Assembly: GCF_000241265.1 (NCBI RefSeq)
Contig: NZ_BAEE01000027.1
Coordinates: forward strand, 1-47,269
DNA length: 47,269 nucleotides
Reading direction: 5' to 3'
Source of the DNA: Gordonia araii NBRC 100433
GTDB lineage: Bacteria > Actinomycetota > Actinomycetes > Mycobacteriales > Mycobacteriaceae
A model generated the notes under the pieces. That model ran no database searches, had not been told where the DNA came from, and was given only the letters and a program-made list of their open reading frames with translations. The position numbers and the translations under genes are program-made. Shown here piece by piece: positions 26,081-33,551 of this stretch; position 1 is the first letter of the stretch; every line of letters starts with the position of its first letter.

Positions 26081-26464
26081 CTACACCTCGCTCAACGGCG
26101 TCGACATGATCGACATCATGATCAGCGCGGTCGCGATGACGATCAGCACGCCGACACCGAGAATGACGCTCGACCAGCGGCGCCAGAAGAGTGATGCGAC
26201 CGCCGAGACGATCGCCAAGGCACCGCCGATCCCCAGGGCCCACCACGCCCGACCGACCAGTGTCTGAGCCGCATCGCACGACATGCCGCAGATCGATCCG
26301 GAGAGGACGGCGAACACACCGAGCGCAAGAAGCCCGAGCAGGCCGAGCACGAGAAGGATCGCGGCCACGACGGTGAGGGCGACATTGGCCGACCGCCACG
26401 ATCCACCGGCGGGTGCGGCAGGCGGAGGCGGCGGCGGTACGGGATAGGGAGGCGGCGACGTCAT
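26081..26464 (-). CDS. Pro-rich N-terminus, three-helix membrane protein
   Basis: A 127-residue protein. The first 20 residues are a proline run (PPPYPVPPPPPPAAP), likely cytoplasmic. Three membrane helices follow: NVALTVVAAILLVLGLLGLL (about 28-50), GRAWWALGIGGALAIVSAVA (about 72-92) and SSVILGVGVLIVIATALIMM (about 96-118). A Cys pair (ICGMSC) lies between helices one and two. It is the last gene of the S4/DUF3558 operon, starting 14 bp after the DUF3558 stop. Function unknown; similar Pro-rich small membrane proteins are common in mycolata. Confidence 0.7.
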   Translation of the reverse strand: MTSPPPYPVPPPPPPAAPAGGSWRSANVALTVVAAILLVLGLLGLLALGVFAVLSGSICGMSCDAAQTLVGRAWWALGIGGALAIVSAVASLFWRRWSSVILGVGVLIVIATALIMMSIMSTPLSEV

Positions 26465-26478
26465 CGATCTACGTCTCG

Positions 26479-27018
26479 CTACGCACTCGTCTTAAGGACC
26501 AGCTCCATCAGCTTCTTCGCCCCGTCGCACGGGTCACCCGACGGCGGACCCAGCGATTCGACGAACCACGTGTAGATCCCCCGGCTCGGCGCTTTGGCGG
26601 TCACGCCGCAGACATTGCGGCCGCCTTTGCGCTGAGTGAAGGCCGAGCGCCCGTTGATCTTGATGTTCTCGGTCTCGTAGCCCATCTTCTTGGCGGTGCG
26701 CTGTTCGACGGTGACGCTGCCCCACTCGAACCAGTTGAAAGTAACCGTCATCATCGACGGCCCGAACACCGTCCACCGGCAGATCGCGCCGTTGAAACCG
26801 GGTGAGCCGACCGCGCCCCCGACCGCCTTGCCGATCTGCATCGGTTCGAGAATCTGGCATTCCAGGGTGAGCTTGTCGAAGCGGTCGGTGTTGATCTGAC
26901 CGGGCTGTGGACCGGCACCCTGCGGCTGCGGATCGCCCGGCGTCGTGCAGCCGACCATCCCCAGCGTCGATACGAGAGCCGCGACAATCAGGACTCCCCG
27001 TCGTACTCGTTTCATCAC
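26479..27018 (-). CDS. DUF3558-family lipoprotein
   Basis: A protein of 178-179 residues. The start is GTG 27018 (GTGA overlap with the gene before) or the immediately following ATG 27015. The signal peptide RGVLIVAALVSTLGMVGC has a lipobox ending at Cys (VGC), so the mature protein is lipid-anchored outside the membrane. The mature part has the DUF3558 pattern: LECQILEPMQIGKAVG, GAICRWTVFGPSMMTVTFNWFEWG and INGRSAFTQRKGGRNVCGV with paired Cys. Function unknown. It is paralogous to the DUF3558 half of the upstream S4 fusion. Confidence 0.85.
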   Translation of the reverse strand: MMKRVRRGVLIVAALVSTLGMVGCTTPGDPQPQGAGPQPGQINTDRFDKLTLECQILEPMQIGKAVGGAVGSPGFNGAICRWTVFGPSMMTVTFNWFEWGSVTVEQRTAKKMGYETENIKINGRSAFTQRKGGRNVCGVTAKAPSRGIYTWFVESLGPPSGDPCDGAKKLMELVLKTSA

Positions 27019-27899
27019 GACGACCTCTCAATCGACATGCGCGAGAGTGTCCTCGTCGCGTCGCAGATCTTCTCGGTGGACATTTCCGACGCGTAGTCGG
27101 CGCGGACCGACCATTCGAAGAAGTCGGCGCCGAAGGCGATGCCGATTTCGCAGATCGTGTTGTCCCAGGCGATGAAGCCCTTGTGCCCGTTGATCTCGAT
27201 GTCCTTGGTGACCGCGCGCGAGAGTTGCTCGGTGGCGCGTTCGCGGTCGATGGGCGAGCCGCGGTACCAGTTGAACGACGCGACCGCACCGGAGCGCAGG
27301 TTGTTGGACGACCACTCGCACGACGAAGTGTTGTTCACCATGTTCTGCAGGCCGCCGAAGCCGGTGATGCGGATGACCTCCTCGGTGGTCACCCCGCCGC
27401 ATTCGCCGAAGTGCGGCCCGGTGCCCGCTTCGGCGGGAGCCTCGGGCGGGCCTTCGTCGTTCTTCCCAGCGCCGTTCGAGCCGCCGCCACCGCAGCCGGC
27501 GACGGCCAGCACGATCGCCGCGAGGATCGCGACGAGGGGCATGGACGTGCGGAACCGGTCGAGTTCGCGACGTTCCCTTTTGGTGGGCCGTCCGGCGCCC
27601 CGGTCGCGGCGCGGCTGGCTGGCCAAGACCTCTTTCGACGGCGGGGGCGGCGACTTGTCGATGTAGCAGGCCGTGGCGATGGGAGCGGAGACCCGTTTGG
27701 AGACCTCGCGGGCCACCTCGACGATGCGTTCCCGTCCGCCGATGCGGACGCGCACCTCGTCACCGACGGTGACCACCTGTGCCGGCTTGGCCGTCGCACC
27801 GTTGACGCGCACGTGCCCGGCGCGGCAGGCGGCACCGGCCGCTGAACGCGTCTTCGTCAGCCGGATCGACCAGATCCAGGAGTCAACTCGAGTGGCCAT
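27015..27899 (-). CDS. In-frame fusion: S4 RNA-binding domain + DUF3558 lipoprotein
   Basis: A 294-residue reading frame of two normally separate proteins. Residues 1-117 are an Hsp15-like S4 protein (WIWSIRLTKTRSAAGAACRAGHVRVNG; tail RDRGAGRPTKRERRELDRFR), normally a cytoplasmic ribosome/RNA-binding protein of about this length. Without any stop it continues to Met120 and a lipoprotein signal MPLVAILAAIVLAVAGC, then a DUF3558 domain (CEWSSNNLRSGAVASFNWY, INGHKGFIAWDNTICEIG). No convincing RBS precedes Met120 (27542). Either the S4 stop was lost, giving a type-II membrane fusion, or the lipoprotein starts internally at 27542. A start at 27899 is supported by the complete S4 domain. Confidence 0.75.
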   Translation of the reverse strand: MATRVDSWIWSIRLTKTRSAAGAACRAGHVRVNGATAKPAQVVTVGDEVRVRIGGRERIVEVAREVSKRVSAPIATACYIDKSPPPPSKEVLASQPRRDRGAGRPTKRERRELDRFRTSMPLVAILAAIVLAVAGCGGGGSNGAGKNDEGPPEAPAEAGTGPHFGECGGVTTEEVIRITGFGGLQNMVNNTSSCEWSSNNLRSGAVASFNWYRGSPIDRERATEQLSRAVTKDIEINGHKGFIAWDNTICEIGIAFGADFFEWSVRADYASEMSTEKICDATRTLSRMSIERSS

Positions 27900-28003
27900 G
27901 GGATCAGCGTAGCGACTTCTGCTGATCGCGGGACTGTGAGCGGGCGGGCGAATGACCCGCGCGAGCGCCGCCGACCGGCGAGGGAACAGAATACGATTCC
28001 CCT

Positions 28004-28846
28004 ATGAGAATGCTCGCCGTGGCCGTCGGCTCCCTTGTCGCTCTCAGCGCGGTCGGAGCGCCGAGTGCATTCGCCGACAGCCGGTCCACCGAGCGGGTCG
28101 GTTCCCATTCTTACGAGTTGTACCGACCATCGGGTCTGGCGTCGCCGGCACCACTGGTCGTGGTCCTGCACGGCGGCTTCGGCACCGGCAAGCAGGTTGA
28201 ACGCGACTACGGCTGGAACCGGCAAGCACGGGCGGGACGCTTTGTCGTCGCCTACCCCGACGGGATCGCCCGCTCGTGGAACGCCGGCGGGTGCTGTGGC
28301 CAGGCTCAGTCGAGGAACGTCGACGATCTCGGTTTCCTGCGGCGGGTCGTCGACGACGTAGCGCGCAAAGCTCCGGTGGACCGCAAGCGCGTGTTCATCG
28401 CCGGCATGTCGAACGGCGCGATGATGGCGTTGCGCGCGGTCTGCCAGACGTCGGTGTTCCGCGGTGCCGTCTCAGTGGCCGGCACCCTGGTGAGTTCTTG
28501 CGAACGACCGGCTTCGGTGCTGCAGATCCACGGCACGGCCGATCCGCGGGTGCGCTACCAGGGAGGCACCGGGTCGGGCTCGGCGCAGGTCGACGGCCAG
28601 GCCATCGAAGCCGTCGATCAGCGGCTGCGTCGCCTCGCGCGGTGCCCGGCACCCAAGCGTTCACGCGTAGGCACGGTCGTACGATCGACCGCCACTTGCC
28701 CGTCGGGCCGCGTGGTGGAGCTGATCACCATCGAGGGCATGGGACACCAATGGCCGGGCGCCAGTAAACGGCTGCCCACATTGGGGCCGCCCTCGTCGGC
28801 GATCAACGCCACCCAGGTCGCCTGGCGCTACTTCGCGCGGCTATAG
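28004..28846 (+). CDS. Secreted carbohydrate esterase family 1 / PHB-depolymerase-like hydrolase
   Basis: A 280-residue protein with a Sec signal (MRMLAVAVGSLVALSAVGAPSAFA, cut near 25). An alpha/beta hydrolase follows: VVVLHGGFGTGKQ oxyanion region near residue 52, nucleophile elbow IAGMSNGAMM (GxSxG) near 135, acid in LQIHGTADPRVRY near 180, and His in GMGHQWPG near 250. The CCGQAQSRNVDDLGF block is typical of LpqC/feruloyl-esterase-like members. The substrate is probably an acylated polysaccharide or polyester; not determined. A good terminator (28892-28911) follows. It is divergent from the S4 fusion. Confidence 0.85.
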   Translation: MRMLAVAVGSLVALSAVGAPSAFADSRSTERVGSHSYELYRPSGLASPAPLVVVLHGGFGTGKQVERDYGWNRQARAGRFVVAYPDGIARSWNAGGCCGQAQSRNVDDLGFLRRVVDDVARKAPVDRKRVFIAGMSNGAMMALRAVCQTSVFRGAVSVAGTLVSSCERPASVLQIHGTADPRVRYQGGTGSGSAQVDGQAIEAVDQRLRRLARCPAPKRSRVGTVVRSTATCPSGRVVELITIEGMGHQWPGASKRLPTLGPPSSAINATQVAWRYFARL

Positions 28847-28891
28847 GCCCGAACCCAGCCGCGCGCACCCGGCTGGCCCCGACGGCGCGGG

Positions 28892-28911
28892 GCGTTCCGC
28901 GGAACGTTTTC
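28892..28911 (+). terminator. Intrinsic terminator after the esterase gene
   Basis: GCGTTCCGCGGAACGTTTTC: a perfect palindrome (CGTTCCGCGGAACG) followed by TTTT on the plus strand, 46 bp after the esterase stop. The identical 20 bases are used in reverse at 37916-37935. Confidence 0.65.
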
Positions 28912-28976
28912 GCCACATCCGTCACTCTTGTTTCAGGCCGAATATTGTCCGACCCCACCCATAGACTGAACCCAAA

Positions 28977-28992
28977 TCGAACTCCAGTTCTA
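28977..28992. promoter_or_regulatory. SOS box (LexA-like)
   Basis: TCGAACTCCAGTTCTA matches the mycobacterial SOS consensus TCGAAC-N4-GTTCGA in all but one base of the second arm. It ends 14 nt before the ATG of the HNH gene, overlapping the region where transcription should start. Confidence 0.65.
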
Positions 28993-29006
28993 AGGGGGGG
29001 AACCTG

Positions 29007-30503
29007 ATGTCTGCGACGGTCACCAATCTGTTCGACGACGCTGCCGCTACCGACCTGTCCGACGACGAGCTAGAACGGCGCGTGCTCGGCCATGCGGCAC
29101 AGATCGCCGTGCTGACTGGCCGGTTCTTGGACTACCTCGGCGAGTTCGACGCTCGGGGCGCGTGGATGGGCCCCGGGATGCACTCGTGCGCGCAGTGGTT
29201 GTCGTGGCGGGCAGGAATGAGCCTGCGCACGGCACAGGAACACCTGCGAGTCGCACGGGCGCTTCCCGGACTGCCGATGGTGCGCGAACACCTCCTGGCC
29301 GGCCGCCTGTCGTTCTCGAAGGTCCGCGCACTGACTCGTGTCGGCACCCCGGAGCGCGAACCCGAACTCGTCAACTTCGCGCTCTCCGCAACCGCCGCAC
29401 AGCTCGACCGACTGGTCGGCACCATGCCGAAGATCGACAACCAAACCGACTATGACGATCCCGAGGAGCGCGCGAGCCGGAACGAGGAGAACCAGCCCAG
29501 GCCGATCGAATCGTATGCGTCGTGGCGATGGAACGAGGACGGCTCACTGCGAATGAGCATGTGCCTCAATCCGGTCGACGCCGCCCACGTACTCGCGGGA
29601 CTCGTGCGCGCCGAGTATGAACGCACTCGCGTCGATGGCGATGCCGACCTGCCCCGCGCCGAAGAATTCGGCGGCTTGGACGAGGGTGACGCAAACGCGA
29701 CGGAAGGCAGCGCAAGCGCGGCGAAGCGACACCGCGATTTGTGGCGGAACGTGCCCGCCAACGTCGCACCGGCGCTGGTCATGATGGCTGACGCCGTTAT
29801 CGACGCGGTCAGCATGCCGGAGATCGCCCCTGGCGCGGAGATCCTTGTCCACGAGACTCCAGAACCCGAGGCCGCGGGCCGGTCAGAATCGGCGACCGCA
29901 CATCTCGACGAGGGCCCAATCCTCACCGATGCCCAGCACGACGAGCTGCGCTGCAACGCGTCAGTGCGCAGCGTCGGGCACGACAGCTCCCGATATGCCG
30001 TCGGCCCCCAGCTGGGACCGATCGTGTGGTGGGGGCGCAAACGTCGCTTCCCGAATCCGGCGCTCACGCGGACCGTGTACATGCGCGATCGATCCTGCCG
30101 AGCACCAGGCTGCGGCCGGACTCGCGGACTGCATATTCATCACGTGCTCCCGTGGTCGCAGGGCGGCACGACCGATCCGGACAATCTGATCCTGCTGTGC
30201 GCCCATCACCATCGCATGTTGCACGACGACGACTTCGTCATCCTCGCACTGGGCAAACAACGGTTCCGGTTCCAGACGACCGCGGGCAGCGAACTGAAAC
30301 CAGCGCCGGCCATGCTGCCCGGTCCCGCCGAATCGACGTCATGGAACCCCGATGCCCGAATAGCGCACGACGCGTTGACGCCGGAGGGCAACGGGCCACT
30401 TGACCTCGGCTATGCGACCGATGTGCTCTACGCCATCTGGGATCGGCGGGCGCGAGAGCGCAAGGCAGCTGACAACGCCACTAACGAACCCGTGGCAGCC
30501 TGA
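29007..30503 (+). CDS. HNH endonuclease with DUF222 (13E12-repeat-type)
   Basis: A 498-residue protein. ATG at 29007 with a G-rich RBS. The N-terminal DUF222 region is seen as RFLDYLGEFDARGAWMGPGMHSCAQWLSWRAGMSLRTAQEHLRVARALPGLP (residues 32-83), then LSFSKVRALTRV. A low-complexity middle (about 220-330) is followed by the HNH nuclease: RDRSCRAPGCGRTRGLHIHHVLPWSQGGTTDPDNLILLCAHHHRMLHD (357-405), with Cys pairs and the HH...N...H core. These are the 13E12-type genes of mycobacteria, several of which are LexA-controlled; the SOS box here agrees. Exact biological role unknown. Confidence 0.92.
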   Translation: MSATVTNLFDDAAATDLSDDELERRVLGHAAQIAVLTGRFLDYLGEFDARGAWMGPGMHSCAQWLSWRAGMSLRTAQEHLRVARALPGLPMVREHLLAGRLSFSKVRALTRVGTPEREPELVNFALSATAAQLDRLVGTMPKIDNQTDYDDPEERASRNEENQPRPIESYASWRWNEDGSLRMSMCLNPVDAAHVLAGLVRAEYERTRVDGDADLPRAEEFGGLDEGDANATEGSASAAKRHRDLWRNVPANVAPALVMMADAVIDAVSMPEIAPGAEILVHETPEPEAAGRSESATAHLDEGPILTDAQHDELRCNASVRSVGHDSSRYAVGPQLGPIVWWGRKRRFPNPALTRTVYMRDRSCRAPGCGRTRGLHIHHVLPWSQGGTTDPDNLILLCAHHHRMLHDDDFVILALGKQRFRFQTTAGSELKPAPAMLPGPAESTSWNPDARIAHDALTPEGNGPLDLGYATDVLYAIWDRRARERKAADNATNEPVAA

Positions 30504-30527
30504 CGAACGATGCGAAATCGACGACGC

Positions 30528-30902
30528 TCACGCCTGACTGGCGACGATAGTCACGACCGTCGCGATCGCGACCACGGCTGAGACGACCGCCGGCATCGCA
30601 TTCGCACGGTCGGCCGAGTCTCCCGTGTAGTCGCCCCAGGCGACGTGGTAGCCGACCGCACCGAGGAGCAGGATCGTCATGCCGACCGCGCTCGCGATGC
30701 CGATCGGGTGATAGCGCAGGCCCACGAGCAGGCCCACCGCGGCCGCCGTCTCGGCGGCCCCGATGAACCGGATCTTGCCGTCGCCGAATCCGTGTCGCCG
30801 CAGATTGGCCGTCGGCATGCCTCGCAGAACCACCTTGGGCAGGCCGGCGAACAGGCAGATGACGACGAGCACGAGGCTCAGCGCAATAGCGGCAACGCTC
30901 AT
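30528..30902 (-). CDS. DoxX-like family membrane protein
   Basis: A 124-residue protein with four hydrophobic segments: IALSLVLVVICLFAGLPKVV, FIGAAETAAAVGLLVGL, GIASAVGMTILLLGAVGYHV and PAVVSAVVAIATVVTIVA. The AGLPKV start and GAAETAAAVGLL motif fit the DoxX-like family. DoxX members are inner-membrane proteins linked to redox or thiol stress in mycobacteria. It starts 9 bp after the glycine-zipper protein and so is probably under the same IdeR-like box. Confidence 0.8.
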   Translation of the reverse strand: MSVAAIALSLVLVVICLFAGLPKVVLRGMPTANLRRHGFGDGKIRFIGAAETAAAVGLLVGLRYHPIGIASAVGMTILLLGAVGYHVAWGDYTGDSADRANAMPAVVSAVVAIATVVTIVASQA

Positions 30903-30911
30903 TCGACTCCC

Positions 30912-31604
30912 CTACGGCGTGTACATCCACTTCTCGATTGATCGCCAGCCGGCACCCTTGTTGCACGTCGTGTAGCCGACGTAGGCACCCGCGTACGCGC
31001 CAATGTACGCGCCGTAGAGCGCACCCGGGATAGCACCGAAGATAAAGAAGAACAGACCGATCACCGCACCGACGGCGACGCCGATCAGCAGACCGCCCCC
31101 GATGTAGCCCGATGCGCACGGCCAGTCTTCTTTGAGCTGCGCCCACATGGCGTCCCACGCCTGCCCTTTGGTCATCCGCTTGGACTTCTTGCGCTTGACC
31201 TTTGGCTTCCCGTCCTTGGCATGCGGCTTGCCGCCGGTCGAGCGCTTGGCGGCCAATGTCTTGTCGACCAGCGGGGTCAGCGCCACCGACTTGCGGTCGG
31301 ACGAAACCGCCGAGCGGATCGGGACCGTCGTGCCTTCGCCGACGTTGAGTGAGAGCGGCAGACTGTCGACTGTCTTGCCACGAGAATCGACGATCAGCAA
31401 CGCGTCGCCCGCCTGGCTGGGCCTGAACAGGCCGTCGGCGAGCTTCACGACGACCGACTGCGCGTCGTCGGAGGCGGACACCGTTGCCGATCCGAACGTC
31501 ATCGTCGCCGCGGCAGGTTTGGCACCGGCAGTGCCCGACGGCAGGACCAGCGCCGTCGCGACCAATGCCGCGAGCGCCACCCCGAGCGATTTCCCGAGCT
31601 TCAC
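30912..31604 (-). CDS. Exported glycine-zipper protein, probably iron-regulated
   Basis: A 230-residue protein from GTG at 31604 (AAGGAG upstream). Signal peptide VALAALVATALVLPSGTAGA, cut near 28. A beta-rich domain follows (AQSVVVKLADGLFRP, KTVDSLPLSLNVGEGTTVP, KSVALTPLV), which I believe is the kind annotated DUF8020 in Corynebacteriales. A very basic linker (KPKVKRKKSKRMTKG) precedes a glycine-zipper hairpin, GGGLLIGVAVGAVIGLFFFIFGAIPGALYGAYIGAYAGAYVGY (about 173-215), ending in a Cys-containing tail. Glycine zippers insert in membranes or oligomerise. An IdeR/DtxR-like iron box lies 16 nt upstream, so expression should rise at low iron. Confidence 0.7.
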   Translation of the reverse strand: MKLGKSLGVALAALVATALVLPSGTAGAKPAAATMTFGSATVSASDDAQSVVVKLADGLFRPSQAGDALLIVDSRGKTVDSLPLSLNVGEGTTVPIRSAVSSDRKSVALTPLVDKTLAAKRSTGGKPHAKDGKPKVKRKKSKRMTKGQAWDAMWAQLKEDWPCASGYIGGGLLIGVAVGAVIGLFFFIFGAIPGALYGAYIGAYAGAYVGYTTCNKGAGWRSIEKWMYTP

Positions 31605-31620
31605 GAGTTCTCCTTGGAAG

Positions 31621-31639
31621 TTTGGTTAGCAAAACCTAA
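31621..31639. promoter_or_regulatory. IdeR/DtxR-like iron box
   Basis: Read on the minus strand, TTAGGTTTTGCTAACCAAA agrees with the 19-bp iron-box consensus TTAGGTTAGGCTAACCTAA at 16 of 19 positions, including both TTAGG and CTAACC halves. It lies 16 nt upstream of the glycine-zipper gene start. Confidence 0.7.
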
Positions 31640-31729
31640 GGAAATCCTTACCCGATGACCATAAGTGCTCGTTGGGCGAATTGAATGTGCCGTCGCTCAC
31701 AGCTCGGAAGCTGACGCCCTCGGGCAGCA

Positions 31730-31773
31730 CAAAGCCGCGCCCGCCGGGACCGAAGTCACCGACGGGCGCGGAG
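31730..31773 (-). terminator. Terminator of Trp-tail paralogue A
   Basis: A 9-bp GC-rich stem (CCGCGCCCG/CGGGCGCGG) lies just after the stop of paralogue A, followed on the minus strand by a CTTTGTG tract. Nearly the same 40 bases terminate paralogue B (33494-33539). Confidence 0.65.
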
Positions 31774-31787
31774 CGAGATGTGGCGGT

Positions 31788-33326
31788 CTAGTTCGCGTTG
31801 CCTCCCGAACTCGACGGACCGGTCGTGCCACCGGGTGCCGAACTCGTGCCATCGGGAGTGGACGTACCGAACGACGGGGCACCCGTGGGTCCGGAGAAGG
31901 ACTTCGGGACCGAGTTGAACGGCAATTGAGGCCGGCTCGGCGCGCTCCAGGTGTTCTGACCGCCCGTGCCCTGCGACGACGGCGGCTTCCAACTCGGAGC
32001 CCAGCTCTGCCGCTGCTCCTTCCAGGTCTGCGACCGTTGCTGCCAGTTCTGCGTCGGCGATTGCTGGGTCTGCGGCTGCACGCTCTGGACCTGGCTGCGG
32101 GCCTGCGTCGGAACGCCGACATTCGACTGGGTCGCGGGCGTACCTGCCTGAGGCGCATTCAGCGTCGACGGAACACCGGTCTTCAACTGCGTCTGCAGCG
32201 ACGTGACGAAGCTGTTTGTCGCAGTGCGAGCTGCCGACGTCGCGGCCGGGTCCGAGGTCGGCAGGCCGGCGGTGAACGGCAGTGTCGGGAGCCCGCCGCC
32301 GCCGATGATGTCACCGATCAGTTGCGCCAACGCCAGTAGGTTCTCACCCGGGAACCTGATGTTGTCGAAGCTCAGCCCACTGATGCTCGGAATGATCTGC
32401 GACGGGTCGAACGCGTTGAACTGCACATCCGGGAAACCGAGGTAGTTCGGCGTGTTCGGCGTAGCCACGTTTCCGCCGGGGTTCGGCGTCGAGGGAGTTC
32501 CCGTGGACGACGCGATCGCCGGGAAGATCGTTGCCGTCTGCCCCAGCCAATTGACGACGATAGGGTTGATCAGACCGTAGTCGCTGGTCAGCGATACCAA
32601 GCTCGGCAACCCGTATGCGCCGGTACGCCCGCCCGCACTGAATCCCAACCGCACAAAGTCGTCGGTAAGGAGTTTTTGGATCGACTGGCCATCCCCAGTG
32701 ATGATTCCACCGATCAGATCACCAAGCGTGTCACCGGGAGAGGTCAACAGGTTCAGAGCACCCAGCGGGTTTACTAGCGCACCCGAGATCGACTGATCCG
32801 CGGGATTATGATTGCCCGCCAGCACTCCCAGCGCGTTCACGCATGTGCCGTCCGTTGACGAACTAGCGAATGTCAGTAGCCCAAGGCACGCCACTTGGCC
32901 GGATGGGATATTTATGATGCCCAGAATCGACGCGTCGGTAGTAGCCAGGGCGAGTCCGATCAAAGAGAATGCGGTAGCCCTCTCACCCTGGCCTGCAAAA
33001 GTCACGGCGAACGAAAGCGGTAGGACTGCAATCGACGTTGTATCTCCAACGAAGTCCTTGACTCCTGGAGTGATTACTGTGCCGTTCCACAGAATGTCCC
33101 CACCGGGAAGAGCCCGAACGATACCTTCTGGGTCGACGGCGGTGCCGCCGAGAATGCTGTGCGACGCCGCTTGCGCCTCCTGCGGCGGCGCAACGAGCGC
33201 CCCACCAAGCGCGACGGTCGACGCGGCGGCGACCGCTGCGACGGTCTTCCGCATTCGCATGTTCTTGCGGCGAGCCGCCCTGTTCTGTGTCCCCCGACCC
33301 CCGTTGCTGCGCTTCGCGAACTTCAC
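31788..33326 (-). CDS. Secreted protein with Trp-heptad/Gln-rich tail, paralogue A
   Basis: A 512-residue protein. GTG at 33326 (VKFAKRSNGG) has AGGAG nine bases upstream; the longer frame crosses the regulatory region. A basic n-region and TVAAVAAASTVALGGALVAPPQEAQA form an extended (possibly Tat-like or long Sec) signal. The globular part is beta-rich and shares blocks with paralogue B: YGLPSLVSLTSDYG, NPIVVNWLGQTATIFP, PNYLGFPDV. The tail (from 427) has Trp at 7-residue steps (NWQQRSQTW, KEQRQSW), then APSWK, GGQNTWSAPSRPQLPF, and a Gly/Ser/Thr-rich end. I know no family. It is probably exported to the cell wall; the tail may bind wall polymers or other proteins. Confidence 0.7.
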   Translation of the reverse strand: MKFAKRSNGGRGTQNRAARRKNMRMRKTVAAVAAASTVALGGALVAPPQEAQAASHSILGGTAVDPEGIVRALPGGDILWNGTVITPGVKDFVGDTTSIAVLPLSFAVTFAGQGERATAFSLIGLALATTDASILGIINIPSGQVACLGLLTFASSSTDGTCVNALGVLAGNHNPADQSISGALVNPLGALNLLTSPGDTLGDLIGGIITGDGQSIQKLLTDDFVRLGFSAGGRTGAYGLPSLVSLTSDYGLINPIVVNWLGQTATIFPAIASSTGTPSTPNPGGNVATPNTPNYLGFPDVQFNAFDPSQIIPSISGLSFDNIRFPGENLLALAQLIGDIIGGGGLPTLPFTAGLPTSDPAATSAARTATNSFVTSLQTQLKTGVPSTLNAPQAGTPATQSNVGVPTQARSQVQSVQPQTQQSPTQNWQQRSQTWKEQRQSWAPSWKPPSSQGTGGQNTWSAPSRPQLPFNSVPKSFSGPTGAPSFGTSTPDGTSSAPGGTTGPSSSGGNAN

Positions 33327-33407
33327 GACAAACTCCTGCCTGCTCAACAGGAGCCGAACACCGACGGAACTGCCGGCGTCTCTAGATTGAAACACCGAAA
33401 TCGGTCC

Positions 33408-33425
33408 AGGTGACCCAGATCACCT
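33408..33425. promoter_or_regulatory. CRP/GlxR-like site of paralogue A
   Basis: AGGTGACCCAGATCACCT: GTGA-N6-TCAC with outer bases also symmetric, 81 nt upstream of the GTG start. A related site stands at nearly the same distance from paralogue B. Confidence 0.55.
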
Positions 33426-33493
33426 AAACAGCCCAAGGCTCTCTACCTGGACAAATGACCGAGTCAAGCGACCACTCCGCTTGGCGGCCGACA

Positions 33494-33539
33494 CAAAGAA
33501 CCGCGCCCGCCGGGACCGGAGTCACCGACGGGCGCGGAG
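33494..33539 (-). terminator. Terminator of Trp-tail paralogue B
   Basis: A GC stem CCGCGCCCG/CGGGCGCGG around a 20-base loop, directly after the paralogue B stop; on the minus strand it is followed by TTCTTTGTG. It is duplicated almost exactly from the paralogue A terminator. Confidence 0.65.
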
Positions 33540-33551
33540 TCTAGGGCGCGT

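Noticed and set aside
29007..30503. Prophage or mobile-intron origin for the HNH gene
   Set aside because: The DUF222-HNH layout is the chromosomal 13E12 type; no phage genes or attachment sites nearby.
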